Source: Candidatus Altimarinota bacterium (GTDB lineage: Bacteria > Patescibacteriota > Gracilibacteria > BD1-5 > UBA2023). From it: 64,000 nucleotides of DNA. The notes below the pieces were generated by a model. It ran no database searches and had not been told where the DNA came from. It worked only from the letters and a program-made list of their open reading frames with translations. Shown here one piece after another: positions 54,531 to 64,000 of this stretch (positions are counted from its first letter, which is position 1; each line of letters starts with the position of its first letter). The position numbers were made by a program, and so were the translations under genes. The stretch covers positions 1-64,000 of the forward strand of contig PDRA01000009.1 of NCBI GenBank assembly GCA_002747975.1. Direction: 5' to 3'.

Positions 54531-54998
54531 TTATTTCATCAAATATTCGAGAACTTTTTGCCAATTAGGAAAATCGAGGGTTCCAAAATGGATATGTTCG
54601 CCTTCGAATTTTTCTACGCCGTTTTTTGTTCTATCATCAATCAGGTAATCTCCAGTATTTAAGTTTTTGTGATGAGAGAGGATAAGTCTTTTATATAAAA
54701 TACTCTCTTCTTCTTTTCAGAAATACTTTTGAATCCATTCAATTTTATCCCTCCAAGAGCTCGAATTGTACCAGGAAGGTGTGGAAAGTATATAGACTTC
54801 ATATTTTTTTGAGAGCCTGTGTATCCCTTCGATGGCTCACTGCATTGGTTTCATTAAGCGAAAAACGCCTGGTATTTGATCAAGCCTTCCTTCGTATTCT
54901 TTTTGAGTTTTTTCGCTGCACTGGGCAACTCCACTCATGAAATCAACCAGTACACCATCCATATCTATGTAGAGAATTTTTTTTGAGTTTGGTTTCAT
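54531..54998 (-). CDS. HAD-family 5'(3')-deoxyribonucleotidase-like protein
   Basis: The 155-residue protein begins KKILYIDMDGVLVDFMSGVA, the DxDGVLxD nucleophile motif of the NT5C/deoxyribonucleotidase branch. It continues with GAIEGIHRLSKKYEVYILSTPSW (HAD motif II) and LILSHHKNLNTGDYLIDDRTKNG (motifs III-IV). It would remove phosphate from (deoxy)nucleoside monophosphates, fitting the nucleotide-handling genes elsewhere in the window. Two TGA codons act as glycine (MQGAIE, YFGKEE). Confidence 0.85.
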
Positions 54999-55042
54999 AG
55001 AGTTTTATATTTTATAGTGTAAATGCATTCAACATGAATATT

Positions 55043-56311
55043 TTATATCAAAATACCGTGGATACATTTTCCTTTTTTGATTTCTTGTCCGGCATCGGGT
55101 AAGAAATTTTTTTCATTTGCGGCGATATAGTTTTGTGTCCAGCCAGAAAACTTGTCTTTTCTTGCCTTTTCGACAAGAACCGTTAGTTTTTTTCCAGTGC
55201 TTTGCTCAAACAGTGCTTGTTTTGCTTGTTCGCCGGCAGCGATGATTTCTTTGACTCGTCTTTGGCTCAAATGATTGGGAACTTGATTTGCAAATTTCCC
55301 AGCTGGCACACTGTAGTGATCGATGTGAGGTGAAAAAGGGAATGCATGTAAACTTGAAATCTGGAAATCTTTTACAAGTTGTAGACTTTCTTGGTAATCT
55401 TCGTCACTTTCTCCTGGAAAACCAACAATAATGTCAGCTCAAATATTTAAAATCGCACCATCGTGTCGCTTTAAATGACGCAGTTTTTGCAAAACCTCTC
55501 GTACTTTTTCTCCATCATAGTGACGATTCATCGCCTCGAGAACAGATGAAGAAGCTGACTGAATGGAGAGATGAGGATAGGGATTGATTCGATCTTCTCA
55601 AAAAAGAGCGATGAGCCTATCATCGAGAAATTCCACTCCAAGAGAGGAAATTCGAAGTCGCTCTAGTGTTGTTTTTTCGAGGACGGCTTCTATGAGCTCG
55701 ACAATTCGTGAATCAGTAAAGTCATTTGAGCTTTTGGCTCACCAAGCCCCGAGATTGATACCAGTGAAGACGACTTCTTTTCATCACGATGTTACAAATT
55801 CATTGATTTCCTCAATAATTTCATCAGCTGGTCGCCATCGGTGTCTTCATCGAGCCTGTACGGTCAAGCAAAAGGTACAAAAATTATCACAGCCAGTTTG
55901 TATGACCATATATTTTCTAGTAAACAGCGATTTGACGTTTAATTTTTTGAGACTTCTGACCTTTGTTTTCATTTGTTTTATTCTCTCTTCTTTTGTCATC
56001 ACAAAATCACTGGGATCTTCAGGAAGAATTTTTATTTTTTCTTGATATTTTTCAAGTTCGCTATATATTTGATAAAACTTTGGATCAACAACACCATTTC
56101 GGATATTACCACAACCAGAGAGATACAAGTGTTCATTTTTCCCAAGGGTTGGTATGATTTTGAGGGCATATTTGAGCCATTTGTTTTTAGCTTTGTCCGT
56201 GACAACACATGATGCAATAAAATAGCCCTTTTTTCCATTAAGATAGGAATGAGCGAGCCACTTTTCTGCAAAATATTTATTGGTTTTACAGCCAAAAACC
56301 TTGTAATCCAT
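55043..56311 (-). CDS. mtaB: tRNA t6A37 methylthiotransferase MtaB (MiaB family)
   Basis: The 422-residue radical-SAM enzyme adds a methylthio group to t6A37 in tRNAs. The UPF0004 domain has three cysteines (FGCKTN, IASC, LSGC). The radical-SAM cluster motif is TGCDNFCTFC near residue 140, then GRHRWRPADEIIEEIN and VVFTGINLGAWG. The C-terminus has a TRAM-like domain (LTVLVEKARKDKFSG). The pairing with a TsaB-like gene elsewhere in the window is consistent, because t6A is the substrate. ATG 56311 gives the usual DYKVFGCKTN start; an upstream ATG at 56374 would add 21 residues. Confidence 0.92.
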
Positions 56312-56382
56312 AAAAAAACTATTGCTATTGAAATATATTTTGGCATACTCTATATACTTTTTTTCAAAAATCAAATTCTTTT

Positions 56383-57678
56383 ATGTACTTTCTTGCTTTT
56401 TTTCTGTTTTCACTGCCTTTTGTTTTTAGTCATCTATTTTGAGCTTGATTTTTTGTGTATATACAGTCATTTTTGTGGGAAAATTTTCATATTTTTCTTG
56501 CCTCGATTTCTTTTGAAAAAATAAAAGTTCTCTACTTGTTTTGTTTTTTAGTCTGTTTTCTCGTATTTCTGGTATGAAAGTATATTTTTTCTTATAAATA
56601 TTCCAGAAAAAAATCCTTCTTTTCTCTCTATTTTTTATGAGGATATTGTATTCTTCTTGCTATTCCACTCGTATCGTATCTTTTATTTTGATGAGATGCA
56701 AGTTATTTTTTGTGGGGAAATAGCCAGAAAATGCATGGATATATTTGGTATATTGCGTGTGCTCTTTTTTGGTCGATAAGTGCTCTCTATTTTCAAAAGA
56801 AGTTGCTTTTTTATAGAGCGATTCTTCTTGCTTCATGCTTTGTATGAGGGCTGACTCTAGGAGAATTTTTTCTTGGTAGTTCTCTTTGGTTTTGAGATTC
56901 ACTTACCATTCCTTGGTGAGAGTTTCGTCCGATTATATCATTTTGAAATCCAAATTATATTGCCGGTTTTCTTTTACTGACTCTTCCTGTGATACTCTCA
57001 TATTGCAAACAGAAATATATAAAAATACCTCTTTTTGTTCTTGTCTTGTGAGCCATTGTATCGACTGGAAGCCTGACGGCTCTCGTACTCTCGCTTGGTT
57101 TTATTTTCTTTGAAATATCGAGAATATTTCGTATTGATATGAGAATTTTGATTCTTATTTTTGCCTGTAGTGCTGCCGCCCTTTTTGCCCTGCTTCCAAG
57201 AGAGAAAATACTTTCCTTTGAGAGTCGAATTGCTTTACAAGAAGATATTATAAGTGATATTTCTTTTCCGGAGATACTTGTATGAAAATGAATTGGAAGT
57301 ATTGAGGAGCATTTTCGGGAAACTCGAAATCAGAAGATACAAAAGTATTTCCCAAATCACTTTATTATTGATTCATCGCATAATATTTTTGTTGATTTTT
57401 TGTATGAATTTGGTATTATTTGGCTTGGTATTTTCTTGTTGTATTTTTGGTACTTTTGGAAATGTTTTGAGTATGGAGAGAAAATAATTTGTATTCTTTT
57501 TTTCCTCTTTTTCTCTTTTAATACGCTGACAACACTACCAGTTCTTATTTTTTTATGAGCCAGTGCCTATGGTTTTTGACAATCTTCCCGACATAATTGA
57601 AGTACACGTACGAGCTCATGCTCACAAAACGAAGTACAGAGAAACACTCTCTGACGGAACTCTAAAAATCGAGCTTAA
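56383..57678 (+). CDS. O-antigen ligase/polymerase-like membrane protein
   Basis: The 431-residue protein has about eleven membrane helices and the Wzy/WaaL-like landmarks SFGNPNYIAGFLLLTLP near residue 190, STGSLTALVLSLGFIFFEI and DSSHNIFVDFLYEFGIIWLG. These proteins polymerise or ligate surface glycans. After a TGA at 57575 (AYGFG) the frame runs on for 34 polar, low-quality residues to TAA 57676, overlapping the next gene by 110 bases. If UGA were a stop, the protein would end naturally at that point. The glycan role suits a cell with SLH proteins and a CsaB-like enzyme. Confidence 0.75.
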
Positions 57679-57814
57679 CGCTCCAAAAGAAGGAGGAAAA
57701 GCCAATAGAGAGCTTATCAAATTTCTTGAAAAAGAAACTGGCGATAATTGGAAAATTATTTTTGGGAAAACCAGTTCACGAAAAAAACTCAAGAGAATTA
57801 AAAAACTCCTTTAA
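57569..57814 (+). CDS. DUF167/YggU-family protein
   Basis: The 81-residue protein has the YggU core: IIEVHVRAHAHKTKYRETLS near the N-terminus, LKIELNAPKEGGKANRELIKFLEKE, and KIIFGKTSSRKKLKRI. Its function is unknown across bacteria. All glycines use GGN codons. GTG 57563 is an alternative start two codons upstream. It overlaps the end of the preceding frame by 110 bases, and the stop codon is embedded in a perfect palindrome that acts as terminator. Confidence 0.88.
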   Translation: MVFDNLPDIIEVHVRAHAHKTKYRETLSDGTLKIELNAPKEGGKANRELIKFLEKETGDNWKIIFGKTSSRKKLKRIKKLL

Positions 57815-57827
57815 TTAAAGGAGTTTT
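57800..57827. terminator. Bidirectional terminator containing the DUF167 stop codon
   Basis: AAAACTCCTTTAA and TTAAAGGAGTTTT form a 26-base perfect palindrome with T-rich flanks between the convergent DUF167 and pilT genes. Confidence 0.75.
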
Positions 57828-57831
57828 CATA

Positions 57832-58875
57832 TTATTCCATATAGAGTCGGTCGCGATCTCTCATATTAAAGAGGGCTTCGGTTTCTGTAATAATTCCATC
57901 TTTAAATAATTTTTGTATGGATTGATCCATGAGGATCATTCCTTCTTGTTGAGCGGTTTCAAGGGTTGAGTAGATATATTGAGTCTGCCCTCTGAGGATG
58001 AGGTTTCGAACTGAGTCATTATTGAAGAGAATCTCTCGAGCAACGATACGTCCACTGTTATCAGCTTTTGGTATGAGGACTTGAGAAATTACAGCCTTGA
58101 GAGTCAAAGAGAGCTGCATACGAATCTGGTTTTGCATGGTCTCTGGAAATGACTGAATAATACGATCGACGGTTTGAACGGTATCATTGGTATGAAGTGT
58201 CGAAAGGACAAGATGTCCTGTTTCTGCCAGTGAAATAGCAGCACTAATCGTATCAAGGTCTCGCATCTCACCAACGATAACGATATCTGGATCTTCACGA
58301 AGAACAGATCGAATACCACCTCAAAAGCTCTTGAAATGCCTTCCCATTTCTCGCTGATTGATAAAAGATTTATTATCTTTATATACAAACTCAACTGGAT
58401 CCTCAAGGGTAATAACATGTTTTCGCATATTTTTATTGATATGCTCAGTCATTGTTGCCAGTGTCGTAGATTTACCACTTCCGGTTGGACCGGTTACCAG
58501 AATAAGTCATTTTCCAGTACGAGTTGCATCGAGGAGATGTTTTTGGAGCAAAATATCTTTTGGTTCTGGAATTTTTGAGAGAATAGTACGCATTGAGATT
58601 GTAATCCCATGAATGGTTCGAAAGATATTGACACGAAATCGAGTTCATTTATGTTCAAACGAGAGATCAACAGAAGTTTTTGTAAATGGTTTCTCATATA
58701 AGATAGCAATCACTGATTCGATATCTTCAGCTGAAAGAGTACCAAAACTCTCCACCGGAACAATGTCCCCGATTTGGTTTCGTATGTAGGGAACTCGCCC
58801 TGTACTCAGGTGAAGGTCAGAGATGTTTTTTTTGATGACTTCTTCTACAAGAGAAAGAAATTTAGAAGTTTCCAT
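57832..58875 (-). CDS. pilT: Twitching-motility ATPase PilT
   Basis: The 347-residue hexameric ATPase retracts type IV pili. Landmarks: [20 protein letters not shown] near the N-terminus, Walker [18 protein letters not shown] near residue 127, the Asp box [15 protein letters not shown], Walker [18 protein letters not shown], and the His box [22 protein letters not shown] encodes glycines in KGLIL and SFGGGIRS. Retraction is needed for both twitching and DNA uptake, matching the ComEC/ComF/ComM genes. An SLH-type exported protein lies just upstream. Confidence 0.95.
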
Positions 58876-58884
58876 AGAAAAAAA

Positions 58885-59958
58885 TTAAGAAAGAGTATTA
58901 ATAAGGGTATAATCTTCATTTGTTTTTGTGTATTTGAAATTTGATTTGAAGGTGTCAATATGTGATTGAGTTATAGTTTCGTATTTTTCACTTTGTTCAT
59001 TATAAAAAGGAATATCCTTGATTTCGTCGAGAGAATTTGGGTAGCTATTGTTCATATCATGATAGACGAAAAGAGCTTTTCTTATGAGAGACTTTTGTTC
59101 TTCGAGAGAAAAAGAATCTTGACGATCAGAAACTGTAAATATCTCCTCTAAGAAATTATCAATATCTGTGTTTTCTTCATTTGGTTGTCAGAGAGCCTCT
59201 TCTCTGAGAGGATATTTATTTTTGTAGAGAATATGTAAGATAGCGATTTGTGTATCAGAAGCCTCTTTTGCTATTTCCCATGTACTTCCGCTTTGTATAT
59301 ATCCAACCTCGATCGCTCCTACCAAAAATGGAGTATACCATGCATTTGGTTTTACATTTTTGATATTGATTGAAGTATTTTGATTTTTCATAGCAGTAAA
59401 TGTACCATTTGCAAATACTCATTTGATTTGATATGGAGTTTTGTAGTATCGTGAGAGAAACATAAGAGTCTCTTCTCGAGTTGTATATTTTTTTCCATCG
59501 AAATAACTTCCGTACGCTCATTTTGCACATATTTTTGCTGTCTGCTTGATAAGCTGTGGAGTGAGAGATCTTTTTTCGACAGTATCGATGATACAAGTAT
59601 CATATTTTTTATCTTGTGAAGTAGAGCCTTCTTTGAGAAGTTCTTTGAGATACTTTTGGATAATAAATTCTTTTTTGTCCTCGGGATGTGTATTTTCTGA
59701 AATACCCTCATTAAGATAGTATGCAATTGGCTCTTTCCATTCAAATCCTTGATCAGCAATTGACTGGTGCACTTCTTTCCAGAGTCTATACCCTGCTTCA
59801 TTATAAGAGTATACAGACTGAGAAGTGTCACTTTCAGGAAAAGAAACAAAACTCTCTGACGATCCATAAGCAAAAATGGAAGGAAGAGAAATAGTTGTAT
59901 ATATAAGTATGAGAAGTATTTGCCATACTTTTGTGAGTGTTTGAAACATAAAAAACAA
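58885..59958 (-). CDS. Exported SLH-like protein upstream of pilT
   Basis: The 357-residue protein has a signal peptide (ending near SIFA-YG). SLH-like repeats follow: AYYLNEGISE, FDGKKYTTREETLMFLSRYY near residue 165, and NAWYTPFLVGAIEVGYIQSG ... TQIAILHILYKN. The C-terminal region resembles the globular end of type II pseudopilins (ALFVYHDMNNSYPNSLDEIK). It may anchor a pilus-linked protein to the cell wall, but this is inference. It starts ten bases' distance from pilT and has its own promoter; an alternative start is three codons in. Confidence 0.65.
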
Positions 59959-59982
59959 ATATAAATGAATTAAAACAAAAAT

Positions 59983-60012
59983 ATCTTAGCATATTTTTTG
60001 AAAAAAAGCCAA
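59983..60012 (-). promoter_or_regulatory. Promoter of the SLH protein/pilT pair
   Basis: On the minus strand TTGGCT (60007-60012) and TAAGAT (59983-59988) are 18 bases apart. Confidence 0.5.
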
Positions 60013-60040
60013 TATTTTGGAAGTTTTTTCAAAAAATCAA

Positions 60041-60068
60041 TTGACAGATAAACCTTTTATTCTAAGAA
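60041..60068 (+). promoter_or_regulatory. Promoter of pth
   Basis: TTGACA (60041-60046) and TAAGAA (60063-60068) are 16 bases apart, 54 bases before the ATG, divergent from the preceding promoter. Confidence 0.5.
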
Positions 60069-60122
60069 TAACTTTTTTGTAAAAAATCTTGAAAAAAAGA
60101 GCATTTTTGATACAATTTTGTT

Positions 60123-60656
60123 ATGAAAATAATTATTTGACTTGGAAATCCTGGAAAAAAATATGAATGCACTCGGCACAATATTTGATTTATGATGGTC
60201 GATGCAATTTTTGATATGTATGATTTTGATACCTGGAAGACTTCAAAATTTGATGCTCTCACGAGTGAGGGAATCATCGAAGGAGAAAAAGTTATCCTCG
60301 TCAAACCGACAACTTTTATGAATCTCTCTGGTCAGGCAATTTCAAAAATTGTCAATTTTTATAAGCTTGATATTTCAAAAGATATTCTTGTAATATCCGA
60401 TGATATTGATATGGAATTTGCCAAAGTTCGAATGCGAGCAAAGGGAAGTCATGGAGGACAAAATGGTTTACGAGATAGTATTCAGAGGTTGGGAACAGAC
60501 CATTTTTATCGTTTGAAAATCGGTATTGGACGGCATGGACATATGAGTGTTAGTGATTGGGTTCTCTCAAAATTTACAGCCAGTGAACAAAAGACCTTAT
60601 CAAATGAAACCTACAAACAAGTGGAAGAAAAAATAGAGAAATTTTTGAGAGGGTAA
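60123..60656 (+). CDS. pth: Peptidyl-tRNA hydrolase
   Basis: The 177-residue enzyme frees tRNA from stalled peptides. It starts MKIIIGLGNPGKKYECTRHN, with the catalytic His in the TRHNIG motif. Further blocks: VILVKPTTFMNLSGQAI, LVISDDIDMEFAKVRMRAKG, and the SHGGQNGLRDSIQRLGTDHF loop, all family-defining. The first glycines (IIGLGNPG and NIGF) include TGA codons. It has its own promoter upstream. Confidence 0.96.
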
Positions 60657-60661
60657 AAAAT

Positions 60662-60689
60662 TTGACTTAAAATCTTTTTGTATTATAAT
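60662..60689 (+). promoter_or_regulatory. Promoter TTGACT-N16-TATAAT
   Basis: Near-consensus hexamers at 60662-60667 and 60684-60689 lie directly after pth and 30 bases before the next ATG. Confidence 0.75.
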
Positions 60690-60719
60690 ACAGACATATT
60701 TCTTTTAACTTTTTAAAAA

Positions 60720-61073
60720 ATGAATCCTACTATACATTGAAATAAGGAACAACCTATTGATTCTCCCGAAGAGACTATTTCAGCAATTATCACACAAATA
60801 AAAATGCTCGGAATTGAAGGATATAGTGTTGAAGGTACGAATAAACAATTATTGCAATATGCTCAGCAATTGTGAGAAAAAGGTGATACATCGTATATAG
60901 TACAAGAACTTCTTCATTTTTGTAATTATTATAAGAGTTATGATTTACTCACCAAATTTCAAGCTTTTCTTGAAAGTGTCAATAAAGAGATCAGACCAGA
61001 AAAACAAAAAACTGAAGATAAGGGACATGTAAATGCAGCAATTCCTGCCCAAAAAATAGTAGGAAATTTGTAG
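60720..61073 (+). CDS. Hypothetical small helical protein
   Basis: The 117-residue protein is not recognised. It appears helical (EETISAIITQIKMLGIEGYS, QLLQYAQQLGEKGD, SYIVQELLHFCNYYKSYDLL) with a polar tail ending PAQKIVGNL. TGA is glycine at IHGNK and QLGEK. A near-consensus promoter and a following terminator make it a one-gene unit, which supports real expression. No membrane helix or signal peptide is seen. Confidence 0.6.
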
Positions 61074-61111
61074 GACGTTTCATGAGTCTATTTGCAAAAA
61101 TAATATTTATA

Positions 61112-61138
61112 AAAAAGCCTTTATAGTTAAGGCTTTTT
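61112..61138 (+). terminator. Terminator of the small helical protein gene
   Basis: AAAAAGCCTTTA and TTAAGGCTTTTT arms. A second hairpin, CCTCG-TT-CGAGG followed by GTTTTTTT, lies at 61153-61172. Confidence 0.75.
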
Positions 61139-61185
61139 AACATATGAGAGTTCCTCGTTCGAGGGTTTTTTTAGATGTATTTTGG

Positions 61186-61256
61186 AGGCACCTGCCGGAG
61201 TCGAACCGGCCTTCAAAGCTTTGCAGGCTCCTGTATAACCGCTCTACCAAGGCGCC
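61186..61256 (-). tRNA. tRNA-Cys (GCA), CCA encoded
   Basis: On the minus strand GGCGCCT pairs with AGGTGCC, the anticodon loop is CTGCAAA (GCA), and the T arm contains GGTTCGACTCC. The discriminator is T, followed by genomic CCA (61183-61185). GCA reads UGC and UGU, not UGA, so this is not the tRNA responsible for UGA decoding. Confidence 0.95.
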
Positions 61257-61295
61257 AAGTACAGGTATTATAGTGAAAATAAAGAAAAATCAAAT

Positions 61296-61856
61296 TTATT
61301 TACAATGAAAGGTTTCTAGAAGTTTGATATAATCGTCTGGTGATCGGTTGAGTGAGATTGCGAAGTGCAGTAAATACACATCCGAACCACATACTTTCGC
61401 TGTTTGGATAAATCGCAATTTTGGAGTTTGATTATTGTACTTCGCGTCAAAAATATACACGCGAGAGCTGTCAGAATCTCGAAAGCGTATAGGGTAGGCA
61501 TCTATTTTTTCGTATTGGATGTATTTTGATTTTGTTGCTCTGTTATTCATAATACTGTATTGACTTGAATTTACCAGAGTTTCAAGGCTTTTTTTGAGAA
61601 TAATTAAATTATGAGAGAAGCCATAATTTTTGCTTGGAGATCGAAGTGAAAGGACTAATTCTCATAGATATGGAGTGGGAAGGTTTTCTTCTCATTCCTG
61701 GCTCCATTTTTCCGGAGTATACATTTCAAAACCAGACCCAGAAGACAGCAGAGTCGGCTGTCACTGGCTGAGTTTGGGGGCAGGATTTTCGCTGTTTCCA
61801 CCACAAGAAGAGAGTAGAAGCATGCTTGCGAGAAGATAAACAATTATTTTTTGCAT
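61296..61856 (-). CDS. Lipoprotein of unknown function
   Basis: The 186-residue protein has a lipoprotein signal (IIVYLLASMLLLSSCGG) with lipobox LSSC, so Cys 17 or 18 would be lipidated. The mature part holds FEMYTPEKWSQEGEENLPTP, LVLSLRSPSKNYGFSHNLII, and a beta-rich end with YPIRFRDSDSSRVYIFDAKY. The pattern is loosely PsbP-like but not enough to name. Three TGA glycines join what would look like separate fragments under the standard code. It follows the membrane protein gene by five bases. Confidence 0.75.
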
Positions 61857-61861
61857 TTTTT

Positions 61862-62230
61862 TTAAGAAAAAGAGATAAGTCCTGTGTGAATAAGGAGAGG
61901 AGGAAGGGCAAGAATAAGACAAATAATACCTACAATAACCCGAATCATTGGACTCTTGAGAGAAGTGTGTGTGAGAATAATGTATTCGATACTTGCATAG
62001 GCAAACCAAAAAGTCGTGATAATAACCAGTGAATAGAGATGATAGGTAATGATCGCAAGTCGATCAAGCGTGAAGTATCCCCAATAAAATCCTCCCACAT
62101 TCATCAAATATACGAAGAAGTAGGCAAATACCACAATTCAAAATATATATCGTGCGAATTGAAACCGCATTTCTATAATTTCTTTCGGGCTTTGTTTTAT
62201 TCTTTCGAGAATTGACTTGATTTTTGGCAT
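61862..62230 (-). CDS. Small membrane protein upstream of the lipoprotein gene
   Basis: The 122-residue protein has a basic, helical N-terminus (MPKIKSILERIKQSPKEIIE) and three to four membrane helices (residues about 28-50, 58-80, 98-118). No family is recognised. One TGA encodes glycine (YIFGIV). Its closeness to the lipoprotein gene suggests joint expression. It is transcribed divergently from gatC. Confidence 0.6.
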
Positions 62231-62271
62231 AAAATTTATATTATATTTTTATATTCTTATTATATACAAAA

Positions 62272-62550
62272 ATGTCTATAACACAAGAGCAAATCGCTCG
62301 ACTTCGTGCACTCTCTGCCCTCAATACAAAAAAAGAAATAGATATTGATGCGGTTATTTCATCATTTGACGCTCTTGACCAGGTGGATACGACTGGCGTC
62401 AAAAATATCACTCGAAGTGGAAATACCAAGCTATTATTGCGAGAAGATACTGTAAAACCATCACCGTACTCTGCGCAAATGCTTGCCTGTTCTCCACAAC
62501 GAGTCGCGGCCTGTCAGATTATTCTCAAAGGCATTATGCATGGCGAATAG
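62272..62550 (+). CDS. gatC: Asp/Glu-tRNA amidotransferase subunit GatC
   Basis: The 92-residue helper subunit stabilises GatAB, which makes Gln-tRNA and Asn-tRNA by amidation. The GatC pattern is clear: MSITQEQIARLRALSALN, DIDAVISSFDALDQVDTTGV and LREDTVKPSPYSAQMLACSP. No TGA codon is used. GatA and GatB are not in the window. It overlaps recF by 11 bases, an unusual pairing. Confidence 0.88.
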   Translation: MSITQEQIARLRALSALNTKKEIDIDAVISSFDALDQVDTTGVKNITRSGNTKLLLREDTVKPSPYSAQMLACSPQRVAACQIILKGIMHGE

Positions 62551-63619
62551 TACTGCGAAAATTACATCACTTTCACTTCATAATTTTTATGGAGTTGATG
62601 ATTGGAGTGCTGATATTTCTGAAAATACTCACTGCATTGGCAGTAATGGCTCTGGGAAGACTCACATCCTCAATGCGCTTCATCTCGCACTTGGCGGGAA
62701 GGTTCTCTATGGCAAAAATAAACTCTTACCAGGAACAAAAATTACTTTCACGGTTCAGGATGCCAATGGAATGGAGATGGTGTATTTGTTTGGAAATGAT
62801 GGAAAAAAAGAGTACACGATGAGAGGAGAAACTATATATACAAAGCCAAAGTACCTTCAAAATCTCCCAATTCGAAGTGTTTTTATCTCTCCATTTGATA
62901 TGAATATGCTCTATTTTGCGCCACAAATCAGGAGAGACTATCTCGATAATGTGTGTGCTCGAGCCTATCCAAACTTTATAAAAGTACAGCGAGATTTTGA
63001 GCGGACGATGCGACAGAGAAATGCTCTTCTCAAAAATATACGAGAAGGCCAGTCTGCTTTCAATGATCTTGATTTCTGGGATTCAAAATTTGCTGAAATT
63101 GCCTATTTGTATGGACAGTATCGAATCAAATTTATTGATTTTATTACTTCGATAATGCCAGAATTTCCACAATTTTTTGGAAAGTATGTGATACAAATCA
63201 ATTATGCCGGTGATTGGATCTATCAGGAGGACCCAGTTTGATATATAAAAACATATCTTAAAAATAAAAGACAAAGAGATATTCTCTCTGGTCATACCCA
63301 TATTGGGCCACATCGAGATGACTTTTGATTCTATATAAAAGATAATGATGATGAAATCACAGAAAATGTCCAGTCTTTTTTGTCTCGATGAGAAATGAAA
63401 ATGCTTCTTATTGGACTCAAAATATGAGAGGCAAAATGGATCCAAGAAAAACAAGATGTATCGGTCATTATCCTCTTAGATGACTTATTTTCTGAACTTG
63501 ATCCACACAACAGTGATATTTTTCTCGACTCTATTATTCAACATCAGATATTTTTGACAAGTCAGACACCGCACAAAAAAACCCTGAAAAATAAACAATT
63601 CACTTGCATAAATTTGTAA
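62540..63619 (+). CDS. recF: DNA replication and repair protein RecF
   Basis: The 359-residue SMC-like ATPase loads RecA at gaps. It has KITSLSLHNFYGVDDWSADI, Walker A HCIGSNGSGKTHILNALHLA near residue 35, NMLYFAPQIRRDYLDNVCAR, GHTHIGPHRDDFGFYI, the signature-like SFLSRGEMKMLLIGLKIGEA and Walker B VIILLDDLFSELDPHNSD. TGA appears as glycine in the C-terminal half (PVGYIK, DDFGFY, RGEMK). ATG 62540 was chosen because it starts at the family N-terminus. RecF next to a DNA-uptake gene set is consistent with recombination of imported DNA. Confidence 0.92.
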
Positions 63620-63661
63620 TTTCTATAAAATAGACTCGATATTTTTTTATATTTTGTAATT

Positions 63662-64000
63662 ATGTTTCACAAAATCCTCTTTTCTTTTTCTGCGATTGTG
63701 GGTTCTTTCTTTGTAATGACAGCAAATTCTTACGCAGGAGATGCGGTTCGTTTTGAAATCGATGCTCCAGCGGTTGCAACTCTTGGTGAAGCCATCGATG
63801 TTACCGTCAAGGCAGTTGATAGTGATGGAAATGTTGACAAAAATTATTGAGGGTCAATTATCTTCTCAACCAATAATATTGGTGATATTGTCCCAATGCC
63901 AGGAAGATCTATCAAATTCGAGGCAGAAAATGCCGGAGTATACAAATTTAGTAAATGAGTTACCTTCAAAAATATAAAAGGAAAAAGAAAACTTGTCGTA
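63662..64000 (+). CDS. Secreted protein, N-terminal part (runs off the window)
   Basis: The first 113 codons of a longer gene. A signal peptide (ILFSFSAIVGSFFVMTANSY, cleavage near SYA-GD) is followed by AVRFEIDAPAVATLGEAIDV, TVKAVDSDGNVDKNYGGSII and GVYKFSKGVTFKNIKGKRKL. This is the strand pattern of an Ig-like surface domain. Two TGA codons encode glycine (NYGGS, KGVT). It is likely a surface or adhesin protein. Confidence 0.65.

Overview
The window reads coherently only if UGA is translated as glycine (genetic code 25). In-frame TGA codons sit at invariant glycines in many families: the Nudix box, the SAM-binding GCGAGRD loop, and the P-loops of VirB4-like, VirD4-like and ComM proteins. 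TAA and TAG are the only stops seen at gene ends. Together with the low G+C content this points to the candidate phyla Absconditabacteria (SR1) or Gracilibacteria (BD1-5). CGA and CGG still fall at conserved arginines, so the arginine-to-tryptophan change proposed for some relatives is not supported here. Genes are densely packed on both strands, ribosome-binding sites are weak, and promoters look like TTGMNN-N16/17-TANNNT.

Layout. 1-6.6 kb (+): end of proS, then small housekeeping and nucleotide-cleaning genes (MazG-like, phosphoesterase, YgjV-like, cutA, Nudix, nucleoside hydrolase, isochorismatase, methyltransferase, GIY-YIG, rlmH) plus a decayed ATPase gene. 6.7-11.7 kb (+): secreted beta-propeller protein, SanA-like protein, secY, DnaQ-like exonuclease. 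11.7-14.5 kb (-): fmt, HIT, an orphan ABC-type permease and a short prmC. 14.6-19.1 kb (+): type IV secretion-like locus A (membrane protein, VirD4-like ATPase, secreted protein). 19.1-20.2 kb (-): rpmE2, tRNA-Tyr, tRNA-Thr and an unidentified structured RNA of about 400 nt. 20.5-27 kb (-): rsmE, a coiled-coil membrane protein, sufB, sufC and a 951-residue SLH surface protein with a structured leader. 27.8-31.8 kb (+): rny, an Lgt-like membrane protein, a ComEC-like channel. 31.7-33.8 kb (-): an unknown protein and an S41 protease. 34.1-40.4 kb (+): three proteins of unknown function, then a ComF-like phosphoribosyltransferase and uvrA. 40.6-44.2 kb (-): trxB under a Fur-like palindrome, a PH-like membrane protein, a TsaB-like protein and comM. 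44.4-54.5 kb (+): type IV secretion-like locus B (second VirD4-like ATPase, SpoIIE-type phosphatase, VirB4-like ATPase, pilin-like protein), then a pseudouridine synthase, a pyruvyltransferase and a lysine-tailed protein. 54.5-64 kb: mtaB, an O-antigen-ligase-like protein, pilT, an SLH protein, pth, tRNA-Cys, a lipoprotein, gatC, recF and the start of a secreted protein.

Taken together, the window combines a surface and secretion apparatus (SecY, SLH proteins, two VirD4-like ATPases, a VirB4-like ATPase, a prepilin-like protein, PilT) with DNA-uptake genes (ComEC-like, ComF-like, ComM). Almost no biosynthetic pathway genes are visible. This fits an episymbiotic or predatory cell that lives on macromolecules taken from other cells. 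The most interesting elements are locus B with its embedded phosphatase, the unidentified RNA at 19755-20166, a dispersed CTTCGACA word, and the avoidance of UGA-glycine in the SLH protein gene.
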